NCBI RefSeq assembly: GCF_020889685.1
Contig: NZ_JACMYO010000006.1
Location: forward strand, 1-64,000
Source: Bradyrhizobium oropedii
GTDB lineage: Bacteria; Pseudomonadota; Alphaproteobacteria; Rhizobiales; Xanthobacteraceae
DNA length: 64,000 bases
Reading direction: 5' to 3'
In this document: piece by piece, positions 8,711 through 18,008 of the stretch
How positions within the stretch are numbered: the first letter of the stretch is position 1
Layout: each line of letters starts with the position of its first letter
Notes under the pieces: generated by a model
What the model was told of the DNA's origin: nothing
The model's input: only the letters and a program-made list of their open reading frames with translations
The model's database searches: none
Translations under genes and position numbers: made by a program

Positions 8711-9778
8711 AAGCCAAACGCGCCGCGGCGAATTTCGCTATTCCGAACGACGGAATCGAGCAGATGGCCCGCAAGAATGATGGCGCGGGTGCCAACCCAA
8801 AGCAGATCTGACTAATCTCGACTGCCGCCGCGTGACCGAAATTCGACATGAGCGACGGACCGCCGACGCTTTTCGACTCGCACACAAAGCTGCTGCAGCA
8901 TTGGGCTGATCGGAACTGTTTCGATCCCAAGAAGTCGATGCCGACAAGGGAGGCGCGCAGGCTTGAGTCTCCTAGTCATCAGGCTGGTTGAGGTTGTCCA
9001 ATTCAACCCGCGACAAACTCATGTGATAATCGTCGAACGCTTGTGCATGACGTGCCGCAAAAGCGGATCGATTTCGCAGCGCTTTTGCAACGCGTTGCGC
9101 TTGGCCGCCTGAGATAAACCGCCGCGCGTACATACGCCGTGACCAAGAGATCGTCTGCGCTCCTGACCGCTGCCTTCCGAAGAAGGTCACGCTCGTATCG
9201 TGGTCGAACGCACCATCGCGCAAGATGGATCGATTCCTTCGTGTCGACCCTCTGGTCGGGGGTTCGAGTCACGGGAACGCTACATCGCGATACCCACTAT
9301 TTCGGGAGTCCTGTTTTCTTTCCGGAGAGCAGCCTAAACTCGGAACGTCGGAGCTCGACAGTCAGCCAAAACCGCCGTTCGTGCGCGATCCCTTGTCGCC
9401 AAATAGTCGGCGAGTAGGTTCAAATCAGGGACCTGCAACTATCTCAAATTGCTGTTTCAGGCGGTAGCTTGAACGGTTAGCGTTGCCCTCCGAAGGCTGA
9501 TGTCAAGGGGTATGGTTTGGAAGGAAGTCGAAAAAGGGCAACGAATATCAGTAGGTTGAGAACCTCTCGGCGCCCGCTCCGGAAAATTCTTCGCGTAAGC
9601 ACCGCGTGAGCAGCAGCAGCGAAAAAAGGCGCAGCGTGGCCCGTATGGTTGCCATGGAAATACTCATCAGTGAAGCTGGTTCAGGTCCGTTTCGGCTGGT
9701 CAGAATCGTTTCGAATGCGGCTTTGCTCCCGCTTTTTGACAACGTTGACGCGATCGCATCAGCGGCAGCGTCACAACG

Positions 9779-11161
9779 CTACTTTGTTTCACGTTCGTAG
9801 GCCGCGCTCACGTCTTCCAGCGCCTTGGTGAAGCGATCGAACATTTCGTCGACTTCTTCCTCCGTAATGATCAGCGGCGGAGAGAAGGCGCAGCCGTCGC
9901 AGCCGGGCAGTGCGCGAACGATCAGCTTACAAAATTCCTCGGCCCGATCCCTGACCTTGCCGCCGAAAGTGCCGACCGGCATCAACGGCGCCTTTGTCTT
10001 CTTGTCCGCAACAAATTCGATGGCCCCGATCAATCCGGAGCCGCGCACGTCTCCGACGTAAGGATGATCGGCGAGGCGGCTCAGGCGCGCGAGAAACCGC
10101 TTCGATACACGCTCGACATGCGCACCGATGTCGCGCTCTTCCAACAGGTCGAGGACCTTGAGCGCCACCGCGCAGCCCACCGGATGTCCGGAGTAGGTGG
10201 AGCCGTGTCCGAAGTAGCCGGTGGATGCGCTCCCCTCGACGAGGCCCTGAAATATTTCATCGGATACGACAATGGCGGCCAGGGGCTGATAGGCCGACGT
10301 CAACCCCTTGGCCAGAGTCATCGTATCCGGCTTGAAGTTCATTGTCTGGCAGCCCCAGAGCTTGCCGGTGCGGTAGAAGCCGTTGATGACCTCGTCGTCG
10401 AGAAAGAAGATGTCGTACTTGCTGAGGACTTCGCGAACTCCCGCATAATAGGACAGAGGCGGAATGCTCACGCCGCCGCCGCCAGTGATCGGTTCCGCGA
10501 TAAAGGCCGCGACCGTGTCGGGACCTTCGCGAAGGATCGTATCTTCGAGTTCCCGCACCAGACGCGCGGCAAACTCATCGCGGCTCTCGCCATTCAGGCT
10601 GTTGCGAAAGTAGTGCGGATCGGAGACGTGGATCACGCCCGGCAGCGGGAGATCGAAATTCCTGTGATTGATCGGAAGACCGGTGAGGCTCGTCGCCATG
10701 ACGGTAGCGCCGTGGTAGCCGTTGATGCGGGAGATGATCTTCTTTTTTTGCGGCCGGCCCTTGGCGTTGTTGTAGAAGCGGATGAACTTCACAAGGAAGT
10801 CGTTTGCCTCCGAGCCGGACAGCGCGAAGTAGACATGCGCATTCTCGATCGGTGCCAGCGCGGCAAGCCGCTCCGCGAGATCGATGGCCGGATTGACCGA
10901 CTTGTATGCGACCGTGTGGTAATAGGGCAGCTTGCGCAACTGTTCGGTGGCGGCCTCGATGAGCGCCTGCTCCCCGAAGCCGAACGCGGTGCACCACATG
11001 CCCGCGGCACCTTCCATATACGGGGTGCCGTTCTCGTCCATGACGTAGATGCCCTTGCCGCCAACCATTACCGTCGGAGGTCGCTCCAACTGCGTCTTCA
11101 GGTTGACATATCCGTGGAGGACGTGGGCGATGTCACGGGCGCCGGCCGAGTTTGCATGCAT
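9779..11161 (-). CDS. Class III PLP-dependent omega-aminotransferase
   Basis: A 460-residue aminotransferase that moves an amino group, most often from an omega-amino acid or amine, to pyruvate or a 2-oxo acid. The fold-type I signature is complete: SGSEAND for the phosphate cup, AFIAEPITGGGG, FLDDEVINGFYRTG with the PLP-contacting Asp, and TLAKGLTSAYQP with the Schiff-base Lys. The N-terminal EGAAGMWC segment is typical of omega-amino acid:pyruvate transaminases. AAGGAA precedes ATG 11161. It is the last gene of the hyuA-hyuB-aminotransferase-aminotransferase operon. In caprolactam degradation a similar transaminase follows an ATP-dependent lactamase of the HyuAB type, which suggests a comparable role here. 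Confidence 0.88.
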   Translation of the reverse strand: MHANSAGARDIAHVLHGYVNLKTQLERPPTVMVGGKGIYVMDENGTPYMEGAAGMWCTAFGFGEQALIEAATEQLRKLPYYHTVAYKSVNPAIDLAERLAALAPIENAHVYFALSGSEANDFLVKFIRFYNNAKGRPQKKKIISRINGYHGATVMATSLTGLPINHRNFDLPLPGVIHVSDPHYFRNSLNGESRDEFAARLVRELEDTILREGPDTVAAFIAEPITGGGGVSIPPLSYYAGVREVLSKYDIFFLDDEVINGFYRTGKLWGCQTMNFKPDTMTLAKGLTSAYQPLAAIVVSDEIFQGLVEGSASTGYFGHGSTYSGHPVGCAVALKVLDLLEERDIGAHVERVSKRFLARLSRLADHPYVGDVRGSGLIGAIEFVADKKTKAPLMPVGTFGGKVRDRAEEFCKLIVRALPGCDGCAFSPPLIITEEEVDEMFDRFTKALEDVSAAYERETK

Positions 11162-11221
11162 CGAAAGGTTCCTTAGCGTGAGAAGAGAGCGAGACCGACT
11201 CCATCAACGCAACTGCGCCGG

Positions 11222-12538
11222 TCACGTCCGAAGCCCGCCTTTCGTGATTCCGCTGACCGCGGCGATGAAATGATCGATATCGGCGTCGGTCATCGGCGTC
11301 GAAAGAATTCCCTTTCCCGTGCTGGCGAGATGAAATCCTTCGTCGGTAAGCGCCCTTTGAAGGGCTTTGATGCGGTTTGCTTCCTCGGTCGTGGCATAGG
11401 CTGAACGATAGTCGATAACCGGCCGAGTGTGCCCGAAGATCATGAACATCGATGCGAAACCAGTAACCTGACCCGGAAAACCGGATTGTTTGAACGCGAC
11501 ATTGAGTTCGTTGATGATCCGCACGTTCATGCGGTTCATCCGATCGGTAGCGGAATCGTCGAGCAGATCGAGCGTGACTTTCCCGGCGGTCATCGTCACG
11601 GGGTTGGCCGTGAATGTGCCGCTCCATGGCAAGGCGGGCTTACCGGCACGGTGATCGTAAACCTTCATTAATTCGCGCCGGCCGACCACGGCACCGACGG
11701 GGAATCCGCCGCCGATGATCTTGGCGAGTGTCGTCATATCGGGATTGATGCCGAACAGCGTTTGTGCGCCGCCACTGTGAGCCCTGAAGGTGATGACCTC
11801 GTCGAGGATGAAGACCGCGCCGATTTCGCGCGTCACGCACTCGATCATGGCGATGTAGTCCTTCGACATCGGAAGGAAGCCGAGATAGCTGGGAGCCGGA
11901 TCCATCAACACCGCAGCGACTTGTGACGCGTTCGCGCGAATGATGCGTTCAGCGGCCTCGACATTGTTGAACGGCACGACGACGACGTCGTCAGTCACGC
12001 CTTTCGGCACGCCCTTCGAATAGCCGATTGAGTTCGGATCGTTGCCCCAGTTGGACGGATTGGAATCGAGGCTGACTTCGGCATAGTCGTAGGAGCCGTG
12101 GTAGACGCCTTCGGCCTTGACGATCTTGGGACGTCCGGTCAGTGCGCGGGCGGCCTTGATCGCGCTCATCACCGCTTCCGAACCGGAGTTACAGAAGCGA
12201 ATCTGCTCGAAGCTTTCGGCGCGGGCGCAGATCGTCTCGGCGAGCGCGACTTCCTGCTCCGTCGGCAGTGTGAAGGCCGTCCCATTGCCGACCTGCCTGC
12301 GCACCGCCTCGACCACGGCGGGATGCGCATGGCCATGCGCGAGCGAAGCGAAGTTATTGAGAAGGTCGAGGCGGCGAGTCCCGTCGACGTCGATCACATA
12401 GGCGCCTTCGCCGCGCGCCGCGTAGACCGGAAACGGATCCTGCCACGGCATCGTTCGGGTGATGCCGCCGGGCAGTACTTTCAGTCCGCGGTCATAGAGT
12501 TGCTTCGACCTGCTGGTCGGATCCGGCCAATGAGTCAT
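11222..12538 (-). CDS. Class III aminotransferase / glutamate-1-semialdehyde aminomutase-like
   Basis: A 438-residue PLP enzyme of the HemL-like branch. Visible are FCNSGSEAVMSAIKAAR, AVLMDPAPSYLGF, FILDEVITFRAHSGG and TLAKIIGGGFPVGAVVG with the PLP Lys. The length matches glutamate-1-semialdehyde 2,1-aminomutase, but the catabolic context argues against a housekeeping hemL; Bradyrhizobium-type bacteria make 5-aminolevulinate by HemA. It sits 29 bases after hyuB and 60 bases before the second aminotransferase, in one operon. A catabolic transaminase or aminomutase acting on a product of the HyuAB step is the best guess; the substrate is unknown. Confidence 0.82.
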   Translation of the reverse strand: MTHWPDPTSRSKQLYDRGLKVLPGGITRTMPWQDPFPVYAARGEGAYVIDVDGTRRLDLLNNFASLAHGHAHPAVVEAVRRQVGNGTAFTLPTEQEVALAETICARAESFEQIRFCNSGSEAVMSAIKAARALTGRPKIVKAEGVYHGSYDYAEVSLDSNPSNWGNDPNSIGYSKGVPKGVTDDVVVVPFNNVEAAERIIRANASQVAAVLMDPAPSYLGFLPMSKDYIAMIECVTREIGAVFILDEVITFRAHSGGAQTLFGINPDMTTLAKIIGGGFPVGAVVGRRELMKVYDHRAGKPALPWSGTFTANPVTMTAGKVTLDLLDDSATDRMNRMNVRIINELNVAFKQSGFPGQVTGFASMFMIFGHTRPVIDYRSAYATTEEANRIKALQRALTDEGFHLASTGKGILSTPMTDADIDHFIAAVSGITKGGLRT

Positions 12539-12567
12539 GTCGCTATTCCAACCTCAAGGCTGCTGGT

Positions 12568-14361
12568 TCAGGCGGCTGCACGCGCGCGCAGCTTTTCGGT
12601 TGCTCCGATATCGACGGTGAGATCGTTCGTGGTGACCGAACCGATGAACGCGACGCCATAGACATCCCGCGCCCGCTCGATCGTTTCGAAGCCGTCGAGC
12701 ACATCCTTAAGGACGCGGCGCGGGTCGCGCTCGAGTGGATTGCCATAGCCGCCGCCGCTGGTGGTGTTGCCGCGAACCCGCTCGCCCTTCTTGAGAACCG
12801 TGATGACGACGTTCGGAAGCTCCTCTTCCTCTCCGTTTGCGCTTATCTTCCAGTGCTGCGCCTTGATGCCGTCCTCGCCGCCGCGGACACCCTTAGGCGG
12901 ATAATGCGTTCCGTCACATGGCCAGAGGGCGTCCATCGGCTGCCCCTTGGGACCATAAGAGACTTCGACCGCGAAGGAGCCACGATACTTGCCCGCGCCG
13001 GCGGAGCCGGGGAGGATACGGATGTATTGGAATTCCAGCGGATGCTTGAGTTCGTCGACCTCAACGGAGTCGCGATACATGAGGCCGGCCACAACAGGCA
13101 AGGCGTAGTTCGGCCAGCCGTCTGCCGTTGGGCTGCCGGGGCCGCCGGCCGCTGCGACGATCAGCTGATTGACGTAGGGTTCGTTGCCCAGCCGGTGGTC
13201 CTTGCCGGAGATGACGCCGGTGCCGGCGCCCATTCCGATGCCGCCTTCCGCGAGCCCGAAGTTGTCGCCGATCGTCGCGAACGCAGACTGGGTGATGTTG
13301 ATCAGCCGGTCGGCGACATTCGTGGTGGCCAGCGAACAGGAGTGCGGGAACGCAGGACGGCCCGCAACGGAGCCGTCGCGGAGATGCAGGCCCAGGCGCC
13401 GGAACGAACCCGCATTGCGCGGCACGGTGGGATCGATCGAGTTGAACACGCCCGAGAACACCGCCGCCGTGACGCAGGCCTCGCTTTCATTGAAGCCGCA
13501 GGGCACGTTGTCGACATTGTCTCGCAGGTCGAGTTCGATGATCGAGTTATCCGGATCGATGCTGAGCTTGACGTTGAGCGGCACGCCGTCGGGCAGCAGT
13601 CCCGCGAGGGGATCGTGCGCGCCGCTGCGCACGACGCTCGCTTTCGGCAGCTTCTTGATCGCCTGGATCATGCGCTGCTCGGAATAATCCATCCAGTTGG
13701 TGATGAAGGTCCTGATCGTTTCCTTGCCGTATTTGCTGCACAGCTCCTTGAGGCGCCGTTCCGCGATGCGGGCGGAGCCGATGCCGGCGAGGAAATCGCC
13801 GTACCATTGGTTGGGCACGCGGATACGTGAACGACACATCGCGACGACGTCTTCATTCATCTTGTAGTCGCGCTGGATACGGACCGCCGGGAAGATGAGG
13901 GCGCCTTCTTCATATTGGTCGCGCGCCTGAGCCATGTAGGTCGTCGGGAGGCTGTTGCCGATGTCCGCTTGATGGGCCTTGGCGACCGTGGTGAACAGGT
14001 GCTCGCCATCGATAAACACGGGGACGAGAAATGCATGATCTGCAGCGTGCGAGTTGCCGGAATAGGGATCGTTGTGCAGGTAGCAATCGCCTTCGCGGAG
14101 ATCGCCGGCATGACGGTCCGTCATCGCAGCGGTCAGCATGTGCGATCCGAAGATATGGATCGGCAGGCCTTCGGCGCTGGCGAGGAGCTGATTGTCGGCC
14201 GTGCAGATCGCGCAACTGAAGTCGCGTGCAGAATTGATGACTGCGGATCGCGCCGCGCGCAGAAGGGTGTTGGTCATCTCGCGCACGATGCCGTCGATGC
14301 GATTCGCGATGATCGCCGTGAGATAGGGATCGAACTCGCTGTTGGCTGTGGTCACGGTCAT
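12568..14361 (-). CDS. hyuB: Hydantoinase B / oxoprolinase-family subunit
   Basis: A 597-residue HyuB-family protein, the partner of HyuA in ATP-dependent amide-ring hydrolases (N-methylhydantoinase, 5-oxoprolinase, caprolactamase, acetophenone carboxylase). The N-terminus TAIIANRIDGIVREMTNTL, the HIFGSHM and NDPYSGNSHAAD segments (the latter in the metal-binding region of the family) and a C-terminal GGGYGNPLERDP are characteristic. It starts 10 bases after the hyuA stop. HyuB normally carries the hydrolytic or ligase site while HyuA provides the phosphorylation chemistry. The substrate class cannot be fixed by sequence reading. Confidence 0.88.
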   Translation of the reverse strand: MTVTTANSEFDPYLTAIIANRIDGIVREMTNTLLRAARSAVINSARDFSCAICTADNQLLASAEGLPIHIFGSHMLTAAMTDRHAGDLREGDCYLHNDPYSGNSHAADHAFLVPVFIDGEHLFTTVAKAHQADIGNSLPTTYMAQARDQYEEGALIFPAVRIQRDYKMNEDVVAMCRSRIRVPNQWYGDFLAGIGSARIAERRLKELCSKYGKETIRTFITNWMDYSEQRMIQAIKKLPKASVVRSGAHDPLAGLLPDGVPLNVKLSIDPDNSIIELDLRDNVDNVPCGFNESEACVTAAVFSGVFNSIDPTVPRNAGSFRRLGLHLRDGSVAGRPAFPHSCSLATTNVADRLINITQSAFATIGDNFGLAEGGIGMGAGTGVISGKDHRLGNEPYVNQLIVAAAGGPGSPTADGWPNYALPVVAGLMYRDSVEVDELKHPLEFQYIRILPGSAGAGKYRGSFAVEVSYGPKGQPMDALWPCDGTHYPPKGVRGGEDGIKAQHWKISANGEEEELPNVVITVLKKGERVRGNTTSGGGYGNPLERDPRRVLKDVLDGFETIERARDVYGVAFIGSVTTNDLTVDIGATEKLRARAAA

Positions 14362-14371
14362 TGCTCTGATC

Positions 14372-16444
14372 CTATGCCAGGCTGAGAAGGTAGTTTCCGG
14401 CGGAGCTGATCGTCGCCGTCATGCCGGGATAGACGACAAGCGTCGTCGTTGGCTCCTCGACGATAGCCGGTCCCTTGATGACGGCGCCGAGACCCAGATC
14501 ATCCGGCTTGTAGATACTGGTGCTGACAGGCGTGGCGGTGCCGAAGAAGCACTGGCGTATCGCGGAAGGACTGGCGTCGGTCTTCGCCATGCGCGCGACA
14601 TTCGGCGCTTCTCGGGATGCGATCTTGGCCGTCAGCCGCGCTTTCCAGTTCACGATCTCGACAGGACTTCCTTCGTCGCGAACGGCGAACACGCGCTCAT
14701 GGACTTCATGAAAGGCGTTGACGAGCGCGTCGATATCGCCCTGCCCGGCGAATGAACCCGATGCCAGCGGCGTATCCAGCTCCCACACCTGACCGAGGTA
14801 GCGTGCCTCCGCGTAATAATCAATCCGGTAGTCTTTGCCACGTTCGCCGAGCGCGCGCCGGAAAGCCTCGAGCCGATCTTTCAGTTCGGCCAGCGTGGCA
14901 TTCACTTTGTCCTTATCGAAACGATTGGTCAGCGACACGACGCTCGCCGTCTCCTCAGCGACGATGTTGGCGAACTGCATCCCCGAGGCCGATAGCACCG
15001 AGGCAACTTTCGGCAGCACGACGCTTTCGCACCCCAACTCCTTGGCGATCAGCATGATGTTGAGACCCGCCGCGCCGCCGCCGGCAACGATGGTACTTTC
15101 GCGCGGGTTCACGCCTTCGTTGATCGTGATGTCACCGATCGCGCGCATCATGAATTCGCCGGCCAGATGGATGATGCGATAGGCCGTCTCTTCCACGGTG
15201 CTCCCGAGTCGGGAGGATACGGTTTCGATCGCGCGACGCGCCGCGCCGGCATCAAGAGTCATGCGGCCGCCGAGAAAGTAGTCGGGATCAAAATAGCCGA
15301 GCACCACCGCGGCGTCCGAGACGGTCGGCAACGTACCGCCACGTCCGTAGCAGGCAGGACCGGGTTCAGCGCCGGCCGATTGGGGGCCGACACGCATCAA
15401 GCCGCCTTCGTCAATCCACGCGATCGAGCCGCCGCCGGCGCCGATCGACCTCATGTCCACGGCGGAGATACCCAGCAGGTCGCCCGTATATTGCGGTCCA
15501 AGCCAAGTGTCGCGCGTATATGTAAGATTGCCGTCGCGAACCAGCCCGACGTCGAAGGTCGTACCACCGGTGTCGCAAACGATGACGTCATTGCCGAGGC
15601 TCTCCAGCGCGGAGAACGTGAGGCCCGCGATCGGGGCCATCGCCGGTCCCGAACCGACCGTGTAGATCGGCTTATCGATCAGGGCTTCGACATTGCTGCA
15701 TCCGCCGGCCGCCGTGCTGACTAGAAGTTCGCCGTTGAAGCCGGCTTCCCGCAGGTCATGCTGTAGCCCTTCGAGATGCCGCTGCATCAGCGGCTTTAGC
15801 GAAGCGTCGATGGCCGTCGCCGAAGCGCGGCGATATTCGCGGACGATCGGAATGAGCTGGTGCGAAAGCGTGTAGGGGACGTTGGGCGCGACCTCGTCGA
15901 GAATCCTGGCGAACCGCAGTTCGTGGTCCGAATTGGCAATAGACCAGAGGAAACTGATGGCCACCGCCTCGAAGCCTTGATCGCGGATGCTTTCGGCGAT
16001 GTGTCGGGCCTGGGCCGTATTGAATGGCACAGAGACTTGACCCTCCGAGTTCATCCGCTCCTCGATCTCGAAGGTGTGGCGCTTGGCGATGTAGGGATCG
16101 GGGTAATCCTGGGTGAAGTCATGGGGATTGAACTTGCCGCCCTCCTTGAACAGGAGAGTGTCGGCGAATCCCTTGGTCGTGACGAACGCCGTTTTCGCAA
16201 CGGTCTTCGTCACGATGGCGTTGGTAGCTCGCGTCGTTCCGTAGATCAGAAGAGTGGTTTGACCGAGAAGTTCGAAAAACGAAATCTCGAGTTGATCCGC
16301 CGCAGCCTCGATCGCCTCGCGCATGCCGAGGAAGATGCGATCGCGCGTGGTCAAGGCCTTGCCGATCGTCATCAGGCCACGGGTATCGGCCACGATGACA
16401 TCCGTGAATGTGCCGCCCGTGTCGACTGAAATTGTATAGGCCAT
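14372..16444 (-). CDS. hyuA: Hydantoinase A / oxoprolinase-family ATPase subunit
   Basis: A 690-residue HyuA-family subunit with the ASKHA-type phosphate loop SVDTGGTFTDVIV at residues 5-17, a second nucleotide segment CDTGGTTFDVGLVRDG and GAGGGSIAWIDEGG. These mark ATP-dependent amide-ring opening enzymes. I use ATG 16444, which starts the protein MAYTISVD just before the ATP loop; the frame stays open 63 bases upstream. First gene of an operon with hyuB and two aminotransferases, divergent from a GntR regulator. The combination is compatible with opening of a lactam or hydantoin ring followed by transamination of the amino acid formed. Confidence 0.9.
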   Translation of the reverse strand: MAYTISVDTGGTFTDVIVADTRGLMTIGKALTTRDRIFLGMREAIEAAADQLEISFFELLGQTTLLIYGTTRATNAIVTKTVAKTAFVTTKGFADTLLFKEGGKFNPHDFTQDYPDPYIAKRHTFEIEERMNSEGQVSVPFNTAQARHIAESIRDQGFEAVAISFLWSIANSDHELRFARILDEVAPNVPYTLSHQLIPIVREYRRASATAIDASLKPLMQRHLEGLQHDLREAGFNGELLVSTAAGGCSNVEALIDKPIYTVGSGPAMAPIAGLTFSALESLGNDVIVCDTGGTTFDVGLVRDGNLTYTRDTWLGPQYTGDLLGISAVDMRSIGAGGGSIAWIDEGGLMRVGPQSAGAEPGPACYGRGGTLPTVSDAAVVLGYFDPDYFLGGRMTLDAGAARRAIETVSSRLGSTVEETAYRIIHLAGEFMMRAIGDITINEGVNPRESTIVAGGGAAGLNIMLIAKELGCESVVLPKVASVLSASGMQFANIVAEETASVVSLTNRFDKDKVNATLAELKDRLEAFRRALGERGKDYRIDYYAEARYLGQVWELDTPLASGSFAGQGDIDALVNAFHEVHERVFAVRDEGSPVEIVNWKARLTAKIASREAPNVARMAKTDASPSAIRQCFFGTATPVSTSIYKPDDLGLGAVIKGPAIVEEPTTTLVVYPGMTATISSAGNYLLSLA

Positions 16445-16487
16445 CGCCTGAACTCTCCAAAGAAGGACTGGAATCTTGCGGAATGTG

Positions 16488-16514
16488 CGAGCGTGCCCCT
16501 TGGGCACACGCTCG
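16488..16514 (-). promoter_or_regulatory. Hairpin in the hyuA upstream leader
   Basis: An 11-base stem, CGAGCGTGCCC paired with GGGCA-CA-CGCTCG with a two-base bulge, lies 44-70 bases upstream of the hyuA start. There is no U-run. It may stabilise the leader or act in regulation. Confidence 0.4.
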
Positions 16515-16846
16515 AAGGTCGAGGAAGGTTTAGGTCAGGACGCTATGGGTTGAGCCGCGTGCGTATCCGAAGTGGTCATCGGTCGCAGGAAAACCGGATC
16601 GCGCGCGAAAGTCGGATCGTCGTGCGGTTATCTGTCTGGCCAATGTCTCGTGCCGAAATGGCGGCATCTGACGGCACAGCACGACGGAATTCGCGGATGG
16701 TCACCTCAGGCATGCCATTCCTCCCCAGTCTCGATGCGTCTAATCGCGTAATTCGGAGGCGCGGTTCGTCTCTGGGCCTTTCGGCTGGCGTTGAAACCGC
16801 GCCCTGGCCCCGCTTCGAGAGCGTCGTGCGGGAGCTCATAAAATCA

Positions 16847-16858
16847 ATGTGATCACAT
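16847..16858. promoter_or_regulatory. Candidate GntR operator 1, ATGTGATCACAT
   Basis: A perfect 12-base palindrome between hyuA and the GntR gene. An 11-of-12 copy lies at 17007-17018 with centres exactly 160 bases apart. The form fits the short symmetric sites of FadR/FCD-type GntR regulators. Confidence 0.55.
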
Positions 16859-17006
16859 AAATATCCGCGCTGCAAGTGAAAATATCAGGAGGATCAAGCG
16901 ATTTTGGTTCATTTTTCGGCAAATTGGCATGCAAGCGCGCTCCCCGCCGGAGAGCATCGCCAGATATTTCGTGTCCAGCCCGAAAATGCGATGTATGAAG
17001 GATATT

Positions 17007-17018
17007 ATGTGATCACAA
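17007..17018. promoter_or_regulatory. Candidate GntR operator 2, ATGTGATCACAA
   Basis: The second copy of the palindrome, 58 bases upstream of the GntR start. It is well placed for autoregulation, while copy 1 is nearer the divergent hyu promoter. Confidence 0.55.
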
Positions 17019-17076
17019 AGTGACGCTTTGTAAGAGTAGCTAGAGCGACGTAAAGCTCCGCACAGGGAGGTCTTCG

Positions 17077-17823
17077 ATGAATCTGATCGACAGTCCGAAA
17101 GACACGGCATCGCTAGCCGGGGTGCCGGCGGAGACCCTGAGCATTCAGGTCTATTTGACGATCCGGGACCGGATATTTCGTGGAGAGTGGCTCCCCGGCA
17201 CACGCCTGACGCTGCGCGCACTCGCGGCCGAACTCGGCACGAGCGTGCAACCTGTCCGTGACGCGATCAGCAAGCTGACCGTGGAGCGCGTGCTCATCCT
17301 GCGTCCAAATTACAGCGTGCAGATACCGGGAATTGACCGGCTGATGATGGACGAACTTTTCTCGATGAGGAATCTTCTGGAAGCCGAGGCCGCCCGCCGC
17401 TGCGCCTCGTTGATGTCGGATGTGGACATCGATGAACTTGAAGAAGCGATCCGCGCCACTCGCCGCGTCTATACCCTTGAGACGGCCACTGCGAACAGGG
17501 TTGGAGAGATTCAGAACGTCGCGCGCATGCTGGCGCTGAAATCTGGCTCGAGCACGATCGCCGAACAGATCATCAACCTGCGCACGCGCACCGCGCCTTA
17601 CTATGCCGCCGCTCTCTCACGCGACGATCACGAGGGCAACAGGGATCCTGAGTTCGTCATCTTTACGATCCGTATTCAAGATGAGTTTGTGAGAGCGCTA
17701 CGCCGCCGCGATTCTGTCGCCGCAGCCGAGATCAGGAAAGTCGATCTCTATACGTTTCAGCATTACATCTACCGGCTCATCAATGTTCCGCAGAATGATG
17801 CCAGCTCCGCCGATCCACGCTGA
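17077..17823 (+). CDS. GntR-family regulator (FadR/FCD subfamily)
   Basis: A 248-residue regulator. Residues about 22-90 form the winged helix, with IRDRIFRGEWLPGTRLTLRALAAEL and SVQPVRDAISKL. The C-terminal part (about 95-235) is helical and FCD-like, with MRNLLEAEAARRCA and HEGNRDPEFVIF. FCD proteins usually bind small carboxylates or amino-acid-like ligands. A strong CAGGGAGG site precedes ATG 17077. It is divergent from the hyuAB operon across a 632-base region holding two identical-core palindromes, so it most likely controls that operon and itself. Confidence 0.88.
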   Translation: MNLIDSPKDTASLAGVPAETLSIQVYLTIRDRIFRGEWLPGTRLTLRALAAELGTSVQPVRDAISKLTVERVLILRPNYSVQIPGIDRLMMDELFSMRNLLEAEAARRCASLMSDVDIDELEEAIRATRRVYTLETATANRVGEIQNVARMLALKSGSSTIAEQIINLRTRTAPYYAAALSRDDHEGNRDPEFVIFTIRIQDEFVRALRRRDSVAAAEIRKVDLYTFQHYIYRLINVPQNDASSADPR

Positions 17824-18008
17824 ACAACAAAGCTGCCGGCACGCTCCCCGCCTATCCAGTCGCCACTCCAATCGACCCAGCTCTTCCTCCGTCGCATCGC
17901 CGCCAGATGCGACAAGACCGATCCGAGCCTTTCCGCCACGATCGGCCTTGCCGCAACGCGTCTCGCCTTAAGGCGAACGTCAACAGGCCCTGGCCTGCCG
18001 AAGTAGCG

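Larger units (their letters stand above)
8220..9778. other. 1.56-kb gene-poor region with possible integration scar
   Basis: No intact gene is supported here. Short frames on both strands lack recognisable domains and good ribosome sites. On the minus strand, roughly 8972-9130, the translation (FISGGQAQRVAKALRNRSAF and onward) has protein-like composition and could be a decayed small gene. The stretch also holds tRNA-like scraps and a repeated motif, listed separately, and it separates two operons of different orientation. Confidence 0.5.
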
